The notes under the pieces: generated by a model
The model's database searches: none
What the model was told of the DNA's origin: nothing
The model's input: the letters and a program-made list of their open reading frames with translations, nothing else
Program-made: the position numbers and the translations under genes
Shown here: piece after piece, positions 54,826 to 63,821 of the stretch
Numbering within the stretch: the first letter of the stretch is position 1
Layout: the number at the start of each line of letters is the position of its first letter
Assembly: GCA_035276685.1 (NCBI GenBank)
Contig: DATELK010000065.1
Location: 1-64,000, forward strand
Source: JACVRN01 sp035276685
GTDB lineage: Bacteria > Acidobacteriota > Blastocatellia > Pyrinomonadales > Pyrinomonadaceae
Direction of reading: 5' to 3'
DNA length: 64,000 nt

Positions 54826-55914
54826 CTAGCTCATGGAACTCACACGGGCGGAACTACCCTGGAACACTCCTTCGATAAAATCAATCTGACGGGAGAGGCT
54901 GAACTGCTCTTCGGCCGTGCGGCGCGCGGCGCGTCCCATCTCCAGCCGCAGCTCAGGATTCTCCAACAGCGTCTTGAGCCTAGCGTACCACTCATCATCG
55001 GAATCCGCCAGAAAGCCGTTCTCGCCGTCCCTGATTATCTCCTTGTTCGAGCCCGTGGCGGTGGCGACCACCGGCATCCCCAGACTCATGTACTGAATCA
55101 GCTTGAAGAAGAACTTCCAGGGGCTCCATACGCTCTCCTTCACAGGCACGATGCCAATCTGGCACTCCTGAAGCCTAGGCACCTCTATGTCGTAAGCCCA
55201 AGGGATGAACTCCACCTCCACGCCGGGCAGAGTCATGGGCTCGTCCGCTATGACGCGAAGTATCGTCCCGTGCGATTCACGCAGACGCCTGAGCGGCTCC
55301 GTGACTAGCTCTACGTTCGGCTGGTTCGTGAATGTGCCGACCCAGCCGATGCGCGGCGGCACAAGCTCCTTTCGGGGCGCGGGGCTGTACCTCTCCGTGT
55401 CCACGGCCATAGGGACTATGGAGACCTGCTTGGCAAAGCGCTCTGCATAATCCCCTATGGCCTTATTGACCGCGAGCACGTGGTCGCTCATCTCAAGCAG
55501 CGTGTTGACCTTCGAGAAGAACTTGAGCATGTTGAGACGCCCGTTGCTTGGACTGACGTAAGGGACAAAGAGCGGCTCGTCTATGTCGTAAATGATGGGA
55601 GCCTTCCAGCGCCGCGTGAGCCGCTCTATCCAGGCGGGCCCTATGAGCGCAGCCTCCCTGTAGATGTATATGGCGTCGGGGCGCGAGGCACGCAGCACTC
55701 GGCTCAACTGCTCAACGTAGCAGCGCAGCATCTCCCGGCCCTTCTGAAGTGTCTGTCCCTGATTATAGAGCCTGCCGGTCAGAGAAGGGCTGGCAAAAGG
55801 GTAATACTCGACCTCTATGCCCCGCCCCGTGAGGTGCTTGGCCCAAAGCTCTATCCTGAACCTCTGCCCGGCGCAGAAACCCGTGTGATAAGGAACGATT
55901 GCAGCAACTTTCAT
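54826..55914 (-). CDS. Glycosyltransferase family 4-like
   Basis: 362 residues. It starts MKVAAIVPYHTGFCAGQRFR, with the loop near the acceptor. APIIYDIDEPLFVPY is typical of a GT4 subgroup with an aspartate after the first half. The donor half has RIGWVGTFTNQPNVELV and PWKFFFKLIQYMSLGMPVVA, where Lys-Phe-Lys and Gln replace the usual EX7E spacing. It then ends normally (TGSNKEII). A palindromic repeat of family 2 lies upstream. Confidence 0.83.
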   Translation of the reverse strand: MKVAAIVPYHTGFCAGQRFRIELWAKHLTGRGIEVEYYPFASPSLTGRLYNQGQTLQKGREMLRCYVEQLSRVLRASRPDAIYIYREAALIGPAWIERLTRRWKAPIIYDIDEPLFVPYVSPSNGRLNMLKFFSKVNTLLEMSDHVLAVNKAIGDYAERFAKQVSIVPMAVDTERYSPAPRKELVPPRIGWVGTFTNQPNVELVTEPLRRLRESHGTILRVIADEPMTLPGVEVEFIPWAYDIEVPRLQECQIGIVPVKESVWSPWKFFFKLIQYMSLGMPVVATATGSNKEIIRDGENGFLADSDDEWYARLKTLLENPELRLEMGRAARRTAEEQFSLSRQIDFIEGVFQGSSARVSSMS

Positions 55915-55968
55915 AAATCAAGAAGAACAATTCTATTAGCGAACGGCCGCAAATTCAAAGCGGACTCA

Positions 55969-56049
55969 AACAGGATGGACAGGATAAGCAGGATAAAAGA
56001 AGAATAAATGCTTTCTCTTTTTATCCTGTGCATCCTGTCCATCCCTGTT
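55969..56049. repeat. Palindromic repeat family 2, copy 2
   Basis: Arms 55969-56000 and 56016-56049 with a few mismatches, spacer 15 bases. It lies between the SDR gene (stop 56048) and the GT4 gene. The TAA stop of the SDR gene is formed by the edge of the right arm (AATTAACAGGG on the minus strand). Confidence 0.92.
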
Positions 56050-56959
56050 AATTTCCTTCTCTGCTCCACCACTCAATCGTTTCGGCAAGGCCGTCCGAGA
56101 GGCTGTAGGCCGGAGTCCAGCCGACCTCTGTTTTTAGCCGCTCGACATCGGCGACGATAAGCGGCGGCTCAGTCTCAGGCGTGGGCAGCGCTCCGAGCCT
56201 CACAAGCTCGCGCCCGCCTATCTGGTCTGCGATACGGCGTACAATCTCTCTAACCTCTACAGGCTCGCCCGAAGCTATGTTGACCGCGCCCGACACGTCG
56301 CTCTCTAAAAGCGAGACGAAGGCGGAGGCCACATCCTGCACGTGCAGGTAATCCCTGACTTGAGTCCCTGCTGTGCAGGCCACCGTCTCGCCTCGGAGCA
56401 GGCCGCGTATGACGTGCGGCACTAGACGCGCGGGGTGCTCGTGCGGCCCGTAAAGGAAGAAGATTCGTCCCCACGCCGCGCTCACGTTTAAGCCCCCGGC
56501 CGCCGCGTCCAGCATCAAAGAGAGCGCGTGCTTCGACGCACCATACAGCGTTTGAGGCAGAAGCGGCGTACTCTTCTCGGAGCAGATGCACTGGCTCCAA
56601 TCATACTCGGCGCAGGTGCCCGCCATGACCACGCGCTCGCCGCCTGCGCGAGCAAACTGCTGCAACAAATCGAGGCTCGCCTGAACCCACGCGAGATTCT
56701 CAAGGGCCGTCCAGTACTTGCCCGGCACAGCGTACCATGCAAGGTGCAGCAGAGAGTCGGGCCGCACGCGCGCCAGAAGCTCAGAGACCTCCGAAGGATT
56801 GAGCAGGTCTGCGCGGTGCCACGTGACCTCTTTTGAAAGACCTTCGGGCGGTAAGCTCCTTGAGACGGCGTGGACTTCCACCAGTTCACGCGAGGCGAGC
56901 TGTGGCAGAGCGTGCCTGCCTATAAACCCGCCCGCGCCTGTCACCAAGACTCTCTTCAT
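56048..56959 (-). CDS. NAD-dependent epimerase/reductase (SDR) of the CDP-sugar operon
   Basis: 303 residues. NAD loop TGAGGFIGRHAL, LHLAWYAVPGKYW, MAGTCAEYDWS and the catalytic YGASKHALS. The TGWGRIFFLYGP-type region reads AAWGRIFFLYGPHEHP. It is the last gene of six coupled ones, so it probably performs the final keto reduction at C4 of a CDP-activated sugar. The start ATG overlaps the RmlC-like gene stop by four bases. Its stop is at the edge of a palindromic repeat. Confidence 0.85.
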   Translation of the reverse strand: MKRVLVTGAGGFIGRHALPQLASRELVEVHAVSRSLPPEGLSKEVTWHRADLLNPSEVSELLARVRPDSLLHLAWYAVPGKYWTALENLAWVQASLDLLQQFARAGGERVVMAGTCAEYDWSQCICSEKSTPLLPQTLYGASKHALSLMLDAAAGGLNVSAAWGRIFFLYGPHEHPARLVPHVIRGLLRGETVACTAGTQVRDYLHVQDVASAFVSLLESDVSGAVNIASGEPVEVREIVRRIADQIGGRELVRLGALPTPETEPPLIVADVERLKTEVGWTPAYSLSDGLAETIEWWSREGN

Positions 56960-57486
56960 CCTGCGAAGTCCGGGAAGCTCTCATCGCGCTCAGACATGAC
57001 GCGCTCCGCTATGGGCCAGCGAAAGTCGAAGCCGGGGTCGTTCCAGCGAACGCCACGCGCGTACTCCGGCTGGTAGAGTGCTGAAATCTGGTACAGCACC
57101 TCCGTCTCGTCTTCCAGAGTCTGAAAGCCGTGCGCGAATCCCTCCGGTATGTAGAGCATGCGGAAGTTCGAGGCCGTCAATTCCACGGCGAACCATTTTT
57201 TGAAAGTCTCGGACGCGGGCCTGAGGTCAACAATCAGGTCGTAGAGAGCGCCGCGAGCGCACCTGACGAGCTTCGCCTCCTCGAAGGGCGCGGCCTGATA
57301 ATGAAGCCCTCGCAGCGTCCCGCGCTTGAGATTGAAAGAGGTGCTGCACTGCTCCAGATGCTGATTGAGGCCGTGCGCCTCGAACTCCTCGCGGCACCAC
57401 GTTCGCGCAAAGTAGCCGCGCTCGTCCCTGTGCGGCTCCATCTCTATGACGTAAGCTCCCTTCAAAGGAGTCTCTGTGAACTTCAA
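56956..57486 (-). CDS. RmlC-type sugar 3,5-epimerase
   Basis: 176 residues starting at TTG 57486, which overlaps the preceding stop as TTGA; upstream in-frame sequence belongs to the other gene. It has the classic RmlC motifs GTLRGLHYQ (catalytic His), VDLRP, IPEGFAHGFQTL and the terminal GVRWNDPGFDF. It should epimerise C5, or C3 and C5, of a 4-keto sugar. Given rfbF/rfbG in the same operon, its substrate is probably CDP-linked rather than dTDP-linked. Confidence 0.88.
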   Translation of the reverse strand: MKFTETPLKGAYVIEMEPHRDERGYFARTWCREEFEAHGLNQHLEQCSTSFNLKRGTLRGLHYQAAPFEEAKLVRCARGALYDLIVDLRPASETFKKWFAVELTASNFRMLYIPEGFAHGFQTLEDETEVLYQISALYQPEYARGVRWNDPGFDFRWPIAERVMSERDESFPDFAG

Positions 57487-58718
57487 GCTATAACCTCTAC
57501 CTGCGGGATGGGCACGACGAAGCGTGCGCCCCACTCGCGCGCGTAAGTACTCTGCGCCATTATCTCTTCGCGCAGGTTCCAAGGCAGTATCAGCACGTAA
57601 TCCGGCCGCGTCTCTTTCAATTTGTCAGGGTGATGTATGGGGATGCGCGTGCCGGGCAGGTATCGCCCCTGCTTGTGCGGGCTAGCGTCCACCGTGTACT
57701 CGATGAAGTCGGTGCGTATGCCGCAATAGTTCAGGAGCGTGTTGCCCTTGGCGGGCGCGCCGTAAGCCGCAACGCGCTTGCCCTCGCGCCGCGCCCCTAT
57801 CAGAAAGGTAAGGAGCGAGCGCTTCGTCTCTTCCACCTGCGCGGAGAAGCCCAAGTATGTCTCAAGTCTTCGCGTGCCAAATGAAAGCTCGCGCTCTTTA
57901 AGCTCATCAACACGCTCCGAGAGAGGCTTGCTCTCATCCTCCATGTGGCGCGCGTAGATTCTGAGCGAGCCGCCGTGCGTCTCAAGCTCTTCGACATCAA
58001 ACAGCGTCAGGCCGTGACGCGCGAAGACCTCTTCGACCGTGAGGAAAGAGAAGTAAGAGAAGTGCTCGTGATAGATGGTGTCGAACTGGTTGCCCTCCAT
58101 GAGCCGCATCAGGTGCGGGAACTCCATGGTGACGACGCCCTGCGGCTTCAGCAGAATCTTCAGCCCTTCCACGAAATCGTTGAGCGCGGGCACGTGCGCC
58201 AGCACGTTGTTGCCTAGCAGAAGGTCTGCTTGCTTGCCTTCCGCCGCGAGCCTCGTAGCTAGCTGGCTCCCGAAGAACTCAGTGATGGTCGGCACTCCCT
58301 TTTCTTCGGCCACGCGCGCGACGTTCGCCGCAGGCTCTATGCCGAGCGAAGGCACGCCGCCGTTTACGAAGTATTGCAGGAGGTAGCCGTCGTTGCTCGC
58401 TATCTCGACGACGCGGCTCTCCGCGTTCAGACGGAAGCACTCTCGCATCTGCTCCGTATACTTCCTGGCGTGTCTCAGCCACGACTCGGAATAGGATGAG
58501 AAGTAGGCGTAATCCTGAAAGATGTGCTCGGGGCTTTCGAACTCTTCCAACTGTACTAGGAAGCAGCGGTGGCAGACGTAGGCGTGAAGCGGATAGAAGG
58601 GCTCCATGCGGCTCAACTGCTCCGGCGCGAGGTAAGAGTTGGAGAGAGGCGAGACACCTAAGTCAACAAAGGTGTGCTGTAGCTCCGTGCCGCAGAAACG
58701 GCAGACTGATTGACTCAT
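57483..58718 (-). CDS. Sugar C-methyltransferase (NDP-hexose C-methyltransferase family)
   Basis: 411 residues with the three-part build of TylC3/NovU-type enzymes. A zinc-binding head has CRFCGTEL and later YVCHRCFLVQ. A SAM domain follows (VVEIASNDGYLLQYF). The C-terminal domain has VAAYGAPAKGNTLLNYCG. The family methylates C3 or C5 of 4-keto-6-deoxy nucleotide sugars. It sits between rfbG and the RmlC-type epimerase, each joined by 4-base overlaps, which fits a branched-sugar pathway. Confidence 0.9.
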   Translation of the reverse strand: MSQSVCRFCGTELQHTFVDLGVSPLSNSYLAPEQLSRMEPFYPLHAYVCHRCFLVQLEEFESPEHIFQDYAYFSSYSESWLRHARKYTEQMRECFRLNAESRVVEIASNDGYLLQYFVNGGVPSLGIEPAANVARVAEEKGVPTITEFFGSQLATRLAAEGKQADLLLGNNVLAHVPALNDFVEGLKILLKPQGVVTMEFPHLMRLMEGNQFDTIYHEHFSYFSFLTVEEVFARHGLTLFDVEELETHGGSLRIYARHMEDESKPLSERVDELKERELSFGTRRLETYLGFSAQVEETKRSLLTFLIGARREGKRVAAYGAPAKGNTLLNYCGIRTDFIEYTVDASPHKQGRYLPGTRIPIHHPDKLKETRPDYVLILPWNLREEIMAQSTYAREWGARFVVPIPQVEVIA

Positions 58719-59812
58719 AGCCCTTCCCCTTCCTCTACGGAATCCTGAAAGGCTCGAATCTGCTCAAGCGAGAAGGCCTGCACGTCCTCGCCGTTCTGAT
58801 AAGCCCTGTACCAGTTGACAGTCTCTTTCAAAGTCCTCTCCAAGGGCCAGCGCGGCCGCCACTCAAGATGCGTGCGCGCCTTGGAGCAATCAAGCTTCAG
58901 GTAGTGCGCCTCGTGCGGGTGCAGGTTTTTATCAATCGCCCACGCAGCCTTGCCCTCTCTCGAAGACCAAAGCTCGGACAGGCGGCGGACGACGTGCTCC
59001 ACCGTCTGCGCGTCCTCTTCGCGCGGCCCGAAGTTCCAGCCCTCACTGTAAGCCGCCGCGTCCTCGCAGAGCTTTTCGCAGAGCAGCAGGTAGCCGTGAA
59101 GCGGGTCGAGCACGTGCTGCCACGGGCGCACCGCGCGGGGGCTTCGTATAGCCACCTCGCGCCCCTCCATCCAGCTCTTGATGATGTCAGGCACGAGCCT
59201 GTCCTCGGCCCAGTCGCCGCCGCCCAGCACGTTGCCCGCGCGTGCCGATGCGACCGCAGTCGTGCCCTTCTCTCCCGATTGAAAGAAGGAGCTTCGCATG
59301 GCGGAGGTGACAAGCTCCGCGCAGCCCTTGCTTGAGGAGTAAGGGTCGTGGCCGCCCATGCTTTCGGTTTCTCTGTAGCCCCAGACCCACTCACGATTTT
59401 CGTAGCACTTGTCGCTCGTGACCACGACCACTGCCCTCACAAAATCGGAGCCCGAGCGACGCACGGCCTCAAGCACGTTGACCGTGCCCATCACGTTCGT
59501 CCCGTAGGTCTCAACCGGATTAGCATAGGAGCGGCGCACGAGCGACTGCGCGGCCATGTGTATGATGATTTCGGGACGGCGGCTCTCAATCAACTGGCTC
59601 ACGCGCTCGAAGTCGCGCACGTCGCCCGTCACGGACTCCACCTGCTCACTTATGCGCGCCAGTTGAAAGAGGCTAGGCGTAGTCGGAGGCTCAAGCGCGT
59701 AGCCCGTGACACGCGCTCCCATCTCCGCCAGCCAGAGCGAGAGCCAGCTTCCCTTAAAGCCCGTGTGCCCCGTCAAGAGGACTCTTTTATCTCTCCAGAA
59801 TTCGGGTCTCAT
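58715..59812 (-). CDS. rfbG: CDP-glucose 4,6-dehydratase
   Basis: 365 residues from ATG 59812 (MRPEFWRDKRVLLTG). NAD loop TGHTGFKGSWLSLWL and the family motifs HMAAQSLVRRSYANPVETY, TSDKCYENREWVWGY, the catalytic YSSSKG, and RAGNVLGGGDWAEDRLVPD. It converts CDP-glucose to CDP-4-keto-6-deoxyglucose. The ATG overlaps the rfbF stop by four bases and its own stop overlaps the C-methyltransferase start. Confidence 0.95.
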   Translation of the reverse strand: MRPEFWRDKRVLLTGHTGFKGSWLSLWLAEMGARVTGYALEPPTTPSLFQLARISEQVESVTGDVRDFERVSQLIESRRPEIIIHMAAQSLVRRSYANPVETYGTNVMGTVNVLEAVRRSGSDFVRAVVVVTSDKCYENREWVWGYRETESMGGHDPYSSSKGCAELVTSAMRSSFFQSGEKGTTAVASARAGNVLGGGDWAEDRLVPDIIKSWMEGREVAIRSPRAVRPWQHVLDPLHGYLLLCEKLCEDAAAYSEGWNFGPREEDAQTVEHVVRRLSELWSSREGKAAWAIDKNLHPHEAHYLKLDCSKARTHLEWRPRWPLERTLKETVNWYRAYQNGEDVQAFSLEQIRAFQDSVEEGEGL

Positions 59813-60582
59813 TCCCAGACCTTCCAGGGCGCTTTCCCGGTGGCCCATAGCTCTTCCAGTTGATGCTTGTCGCGCAAAGTATCCATGGGCTGCCAGAAGC
59901 CCTTATGAAAAAAGGTCGAGAGCTGGCCCTCGGATGCAAGCCTCTCCATGGGCTCCTGCTCCCAGACCGTCTGGTCGCCCTCTATGTAATCAATGACCTT
60001 GGGCGAGAGGATGAAGAAGCCGCCGTTTATCCAGCCGTCGCCCGAAGGCTTTTCACGAAAGCTCGTGACGCGGCTTCCGTCAACGACGAGCGCGCCGAAG
60101 CGTCCCGGCGGCTGGACGGCCGTCACGGTCGCCAAAGTCTTCTGCGCTTTGTGAAACTCTACGAGCGCGCCTATGTCTATGTCGGCCAGCCCGTCGCCGT
60201 AGGTGAAGCAGAAGTCCGCATCATCAAGATAATTTCGCACGCGCTTGAGACGCCCGCCCGTCATCGTCTCCGCGCCCGTGTCAACGAGCGTGACTCTCCA
60301 CGGCTCGGCGTAGTTCTGATGCACGCGCATCTCGTTGCGCTCTATGTCGAAGGTGATGTCGGACATGTGCAGGAAGTAGTTGGCGAAGTACTCCTTGATG
60401 ATGTAGCCCTTGTAGCCGCAGCAGATGATGAAGTCGTGTATGCCGTGCGCGGAATAGGTCTTCATGATGTGCCAGAGGATAGGCTTGCCGCCAATCTCCA
60501 CCATGGGCTTGGGCTTCATGCTGGTCTCTTCGCTGAGGCGGCTTCCCATGCCGCCCGCCAGGATAACGGCTTTCATGCTCAT
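59809..60582 (-). CDS. rfbF: Glucose-1-phosphate cytidylyltransferase
   Basis: 257 residues, the usual length. LAGGMGSRLSEETSMKPKP is the CTP-binding loop of RfbF. KGYIIKEYFANYF, CFTYGDGLADIDI and INGGFFILSPK are further family marks. It makes CDP-glucose from CTP and glucose-1-phosphate, the first step before RfbG. The start overlaps the acyltransferase stop by four bases. Confidence 0.95.
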   Translation of the reverse strand: MSMKAVILAGGMGSRLSEETSMKPKPMVEIGGKPILWHIMKTYSAHGIHDFIICCGYKGYIIKEYFANYFLHMSDITFDIERNEMRVHQNYAEPWRVTLVDTGAETMTGGRLKRVRNYLDDADFCFTYGDGLADIDIGALVEFHKAQKTLATVTAVQPPGRFGALVVDGSRVTSFREKPSGDGWINGGFFILSPKVIDYIEGDQTVWEQEPMERLASEGQLSTFFHKGFWQPMDTLRDKHQLEELWATGKAPWKVWE

Positions 60583-61331
60583 CTCTCTAATTGCGCGCTC
60601 TCGTCTTCAAAATCATCCGGCAGGTCTGGCCGCGTCTTCTGCTCTACAAGGAACCGGTCGTCCTCGCTCAGGGGCTTTATAGGCTTTGCAGGCACGCCCG
60701 CTATCAGGTAGTACTCGCCCGTCAGTTGCCCTGTGACGACAGCGCCGATGCCTACGATGCAGCGCGAGGGAATCCGGCTCCCGGGCGCGACTCTTATCTC
60801 CGAGCCTATGTAAGTGAAAGAGCCAATCTCTATGGGGCGCGTCCTCTGACGGTTGTGCGTCCAGAGCGACGAGTTGCGCCCGCCCAGGATTGTACGGCGT
60901 CCAATCTCCACGCGGTCTGTGAAATCAATCTTGTGGCCCGTGGTGACGATGCTCGCGTCGCCGAGCAGAAAGCGCGGCTCAAGCTTATTGACGGCGATGG
61001 GCTCGGGGATGGAGTTAATCTCGTTGAGACGGATTATCTCGGAATAGCGGCCGAGCCTGACTTCTTCGCCGCCGCGTATGATGTTGAGATGGCCTATGCG
61101 CGCGTGGTCTCCTATAGAAAGCTTTTCCACCCCTATGACAAGATTCAGGTGGCCTATGCGAACGTCGTCCTCAATCGTGCAGTTGCGAGCGTCTATGATG
61201 CTGAAGCCGATGCGGACGCGCTTGCCAATGCTATAACCGAAGAAGAGGCGATAGCAAATACGCTTGAGGAACGAGGGCAATACCGCTATCCCGGCCAAGC
61301 CAAGCAGCCGGAACTTACCTGTTCGATGCAT
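60579..61331 (-). CDS. Left-handed beta-helix acyltransferase
   Basis: 250 residues. Hexapeptide repeats run through most of the protein (IEDDVRIGHLNLVIGV, IGDHARIGHLNII, IGSFTYIGSEIRVAPGSRIP). HLNIIR and TTGHKIDFTD hold candidate catalytic histidines. The N-terminus has a basic/hydrophobic segment that may bind the membrane. It probably O-acetylates a sugar. It is the first gene of the six-gene coupled operon and follows repeat copy 3 of family 2 in the sequence. Confidence 0.85.
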   Translation of the reverse strand: MHRTGKFRLLGLAGIAVLPSFLKRICYRLFFGYSIGKRVRIGFSIIDARNCTIEDDVRIGHLNLVIGVEKLSIGDHARIGHLNIIRGGEEVRLGRYSEIIRLNEINSIPEPIAVNKLEPRFLLGDASIVTTGHKIDFTDRVEIGRRTILGGRNSSLWTHNRQRTRPIEIGSFTYIGSEIRVAPGSRIPSRCIVGIGAVVTGQLTGEYYLIAGVPAKPIKPLSEDDRFLVEQKTRPDLPDDFEDESAQLER

Positions 61332-61393
61332 TCAAAGCCCGCCATTCTGGCCATAGAGATTAAAAAGCAAGTCATTCAGTATATAACGGATTC

Positions 61394-61473
61394 TAACAGG
61401 GATGGACAGGATAGACAGGATGAAAGTGAAAGCTATTTCTTCTTTATCCTGTTCATCCTGTCCATCCCTGTTA
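61394..61473. repeat. Palindromic repeat family 2, copy 3
   Basis: Arms 61394-61421 and 61446-61473 (two mismatches), spacer 24 bases. On the minus strand the arm begins with the TAA stop codon of the GT4 gene ending at 61471. It separates that gene from the six-gene CDP-sugar operon. Confidence 0.92.
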
Positions 61474-62682
61474 ATTCGTTTCTTTTATGCGCTCGTAGAC
61501 GCTTCTGTACCGTGTGCCGCCGACGCCCACGAGGTCGAAGTTGCGGCGCGCGGCATCAAGAGAGCGCTCCTTTATATCCGCTTCCGACGCAAGAGCGAGC
61601 GCGCGGCGCGCGGCCTCCCTGTAAGCGTCCGCGTCAAGCTCTTCAACGACGACGCCCACGCGCTCCTGTTCCAGCATCTCGTCCATGTCGCCCACGCCCG
61701 CGTTGCAGACTACTACGAGCCCGGCTGCGAGGTACTCGGCAATCTTCGTGGGCGAGGCGGCAATCTGTGAAAAGGCAGGCTTGCGAAAGGAGAGCCCGAG
61801 GCGTGCGCGGCGAAGGTGTCGCGGCACTTCAGCGGGCGCGACCGCGCCTATATGGAAATCGTCAGGCTTCAGGCCTACGCTTTCGAGTCGCGCGGCAGCC
61901 TCCTTCGGCTCCGAAGCGGTCATGATGTTAAGAAAGGCTTCGGGTCTCTCTGCGCGCACGGCCAGAAAGAAGCGGCCCATCTCTTCCAGCAGGTAAAGCC
62001 CCGTCACGCTTCCGGCGTAAGTGACTACGAAGCGCTCTTCCGGTTCGGGCTGAAGCTCCTGCCCGTTCTGCGCGAAGCGCGAGAAGTCCACGCAGCATGG
62101 AATCACTTCTATCTCGTCTGCGCTAGCAAGCTTCTGCTCCACGAGCCAGTCCTTCATGCGGCGCGTCAGCACTACAAGTTGGTCTGCCCTCTTTATCCCT
62201 GCACGCTCCAGCCGCTTTACCATTCGAAACGGCAGAGAGCCTTCGGCCCAGACCTGCGCGTCGGCGTACTCTTCCGCCACTAGCCCGCGTATGTCGAAGA
62301 TAAGACGGCAGCGCGTGACCCTGTGTGCCAAGAGCGCCATCGCCATAGCTATGTGCGCCCGCGCGTGCAGCACGTCAATCCTGTGACGCTGAATCAGCCG
62401 CACGGCCGCCCACGCGCCCATCAGCACGTCGTAGGCAGTCGCGGGCATGGACGGCCGCTTGTGATACGGCAGTGAGAGCCAGCGTATGCCCTGCTCCATT
62501 AGCCTCGCGCGCTCTGCTTTAAGCTCCTCGTCGTTCCATCGCTCCTTCATACGCGGCTCGAAGGTCAGCAGGTAGACTTCAATTCCAGCGCCTGCCAGTT
62601 GTCGCAGGTAAGGCAGCACCTGCGTCTGAACCAGCGGCTCGCGCAGACCGAAATAGCAGAGGTATAGCGTGCGGATTCCCAT
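61471..62682 (-). CDS. Glycosyltransferase family 4
   Basis: 403 residues. It starts GIRTLYLCYFGLREPLVQTQ, VLHARAHIAMAMALL follows, and the donor half has VTYAGSVTGLYLLEEM. The usual EX7E region is replaced by LGLSFRKPAFSQIAASPTKI followed by AEYLAAGLVVV, a variant seen in part of the family. The stop codon is supplied by a palindromic repeat, and another copy lies upstream at 62697. Confidence 0.85.
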   Translation of the reverse strand: MGIRTLYLCYFGLREPLVQTQVLPYLRQLAGAGIEVYLLTFEPRMKERWNDEELKAERARLMEQGIRWLSLPYHKRPSMPATAYDVLMGAWAAVRLIQRHRIDVLHARAHIAMAMALLAHRVTRCRLIFDIRGLVAEEYADAQVWAEGSLPFRMVKRLERAGIKRADQLVVLTRRMKDWLVEQKLASADEIEVIPCCVDFSRFAQNGQELQPEPEERFVVTYAGSVTGLYLLEEMGRFFLAVRAERPEAFLNIMTASEPKEAAARLESVGLKPDDFHIGAVAPAEVPRHLRRARLGLSFRKPAFSQIAASPTKIAEYLAAGLVVVCNAGVGDMDEMLEQERVGVVVEELDADAYREAARRALALASEADIKERSLDAARRNFDLVGVGGTRYRSVYERIKETN

Positions 62683-62696
62683 CTAAAGCGTATTCA

Positions 62697-62773
62697 AACA
62701 GGGATGTGCAGGATGAACAGGATAAAGAAGAGATGCTTTATCTTTTATCCTGCCTATCCTGTCCATCCCTGTT
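62697..62773. repeat. Palindromic repeat family 2, copy 4
   Basis: Arms 62697-62726 and 62744-62773 with a few mismatches, spacer 17 bases. The right arm is translated as the last residues (INRDGQDRQDKR) and TAA of the methyltransferase gene ending at 62738, in a different frame from that at copies 2 and 3. Confidence 0.92.
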
Positions 62774-63769
62774 AATTTCTTCTTCTCTTTTGCGGCCGAC
62801 CAGATTCAGGCCGGGATTGCCGAGGCGTCTAAGCTCCTGTATGCCTGAGCCTGAGAGAGCGTGCTCGGCTTCCTGTAGAGTCTGCGGCTGGTCATACTGC
62901 GGCGCGAGCATATCAAACGTGTCCAGTATGGCCCAGTGATAGCGCTGCCTCCATGATAGAGAACGCTCGTCAACGTAATTTGCGACCGGGATAGCGAACT
63001 TGAAAAACTTTCCAAGCTTCGGGATGCGAAAGGTGACTTCCGTGATGGGGAACACGACGGGCATCACGGCCTTGATAAGCCCCAGCAGCACGCGGTCGTT
63101 GAGCCTCTTCGTCAGAGGCCTTATCAGGTACTTGCTGTAAAGGAGCGTCCAGGGCTTTCGCTCGTAAATCGTGACGGCAATCTCTCCGTCCTGCTTAAGC
63201 ACGCGCGGCAGAGCCTGCATGGCCCTGTGCGGGTCAGGCGTGTGTTGAAGCACGCCTATGCAGTAGCAGCCGTCAAAGGCTCCCGTGCGAAAGGGAAGCT
63301 CAAAGATGCTGGCCTGAACAAAATGCACGTTCTTTCGTCCCTTGAGCGTCTTCTGCGCGGCTTCTATGGCGCTGCTGATGTCTAGGCCGACCGCCTCGCA
63401 GTCCGCCTTGGAGATAACGTCTAGAAAGCGCCCGGCACCGCAGCCCGCGTCCAGAATCCACTTGCCCTTGAGCGACTCTCTGGTCCAGCCCGTCTCCGAA
63501 TAGAGCCTCTCTTCCGAGAGCGATGTGCCGTTGATGGAATCAATCTGCTCGGACTTGAACAGGTTCCACTGGTAGCCGAACGACGACGCGTAGTTATCCT
63601 TGGGCACGAAGCGCGGAATGCCAAGCTCTATGGGATAGACCGCTGAGCAGCCCGCGCAAGAGAGGCTGCCCTCAAGCACCTCGCCGTCATCGCTCGTCTT
63701 TTCCGTCTTGCAAGATAGTTCGCCCTGACACTTGGGGCAGGCCAGAACTTCCAACAATTTCATCTGCAT
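62738..63769 (-). CDS. SAM-dependent methyltransferase with N-terminal zinc ribbon
   Basis: 343 residues. The Trm112-like head (VLACPKCQGELS, LSCAGCSAVYPIELGIPRF) is followed by the SAM domain (ILDAGCGAGRFLDVIS, GLDISSAIEAAQ, IGVLQHTPDPHRAM). It is a paralogue of the protein at 36995-38167. The last twelve residues are encoded by a palindromic repeat arm and so are probably dispensable. It probably methylates a sugar or the chain end. Confidence 0.87.
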   Translation of the reverse strand: MQMKLLEVLACPKCQGELSCKTEKTSDDGEVLEGSLSCAGCSAVYPIELGIPRFVPKDNYASSFGYQWNLFKSEQIDSINGTSLSEERLYSETGWTRESLKGKWILDAGCGAGRFLDVISKADCEAVGLDISSAIEAAQKTLKGRKNVHFVQASIFELPFRTGAFDGCYCIGVLQHTPDPHRAMQALPRVLKQDGEIAVTIYERKPWTLLYSKYLIRPLTKRLNDRVLLGLIKAVMPVVFPITEVTFRIPKLGKFFKFAIPVANYVDERSLSWRQRYHWAILDTFDMLAPQYDQPQTLQEAEHALSGSGIQELRRLGNPGLNLVGRKREEEINRDGQDRQDKR

Positions 63770-63821
63770 AATTGATTCTTCTTCTAAACCGGGGCTGTGA
63801 GAACTACTCGCTCATCAGAGG

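Noticed and set aside
60591..61925. Plus-strand open frame of about 440 codons
   Set aside because: It crosses two minus-strand genes and a palindromic repeat, with Arg-rich low-information sequence; a frame shadow.
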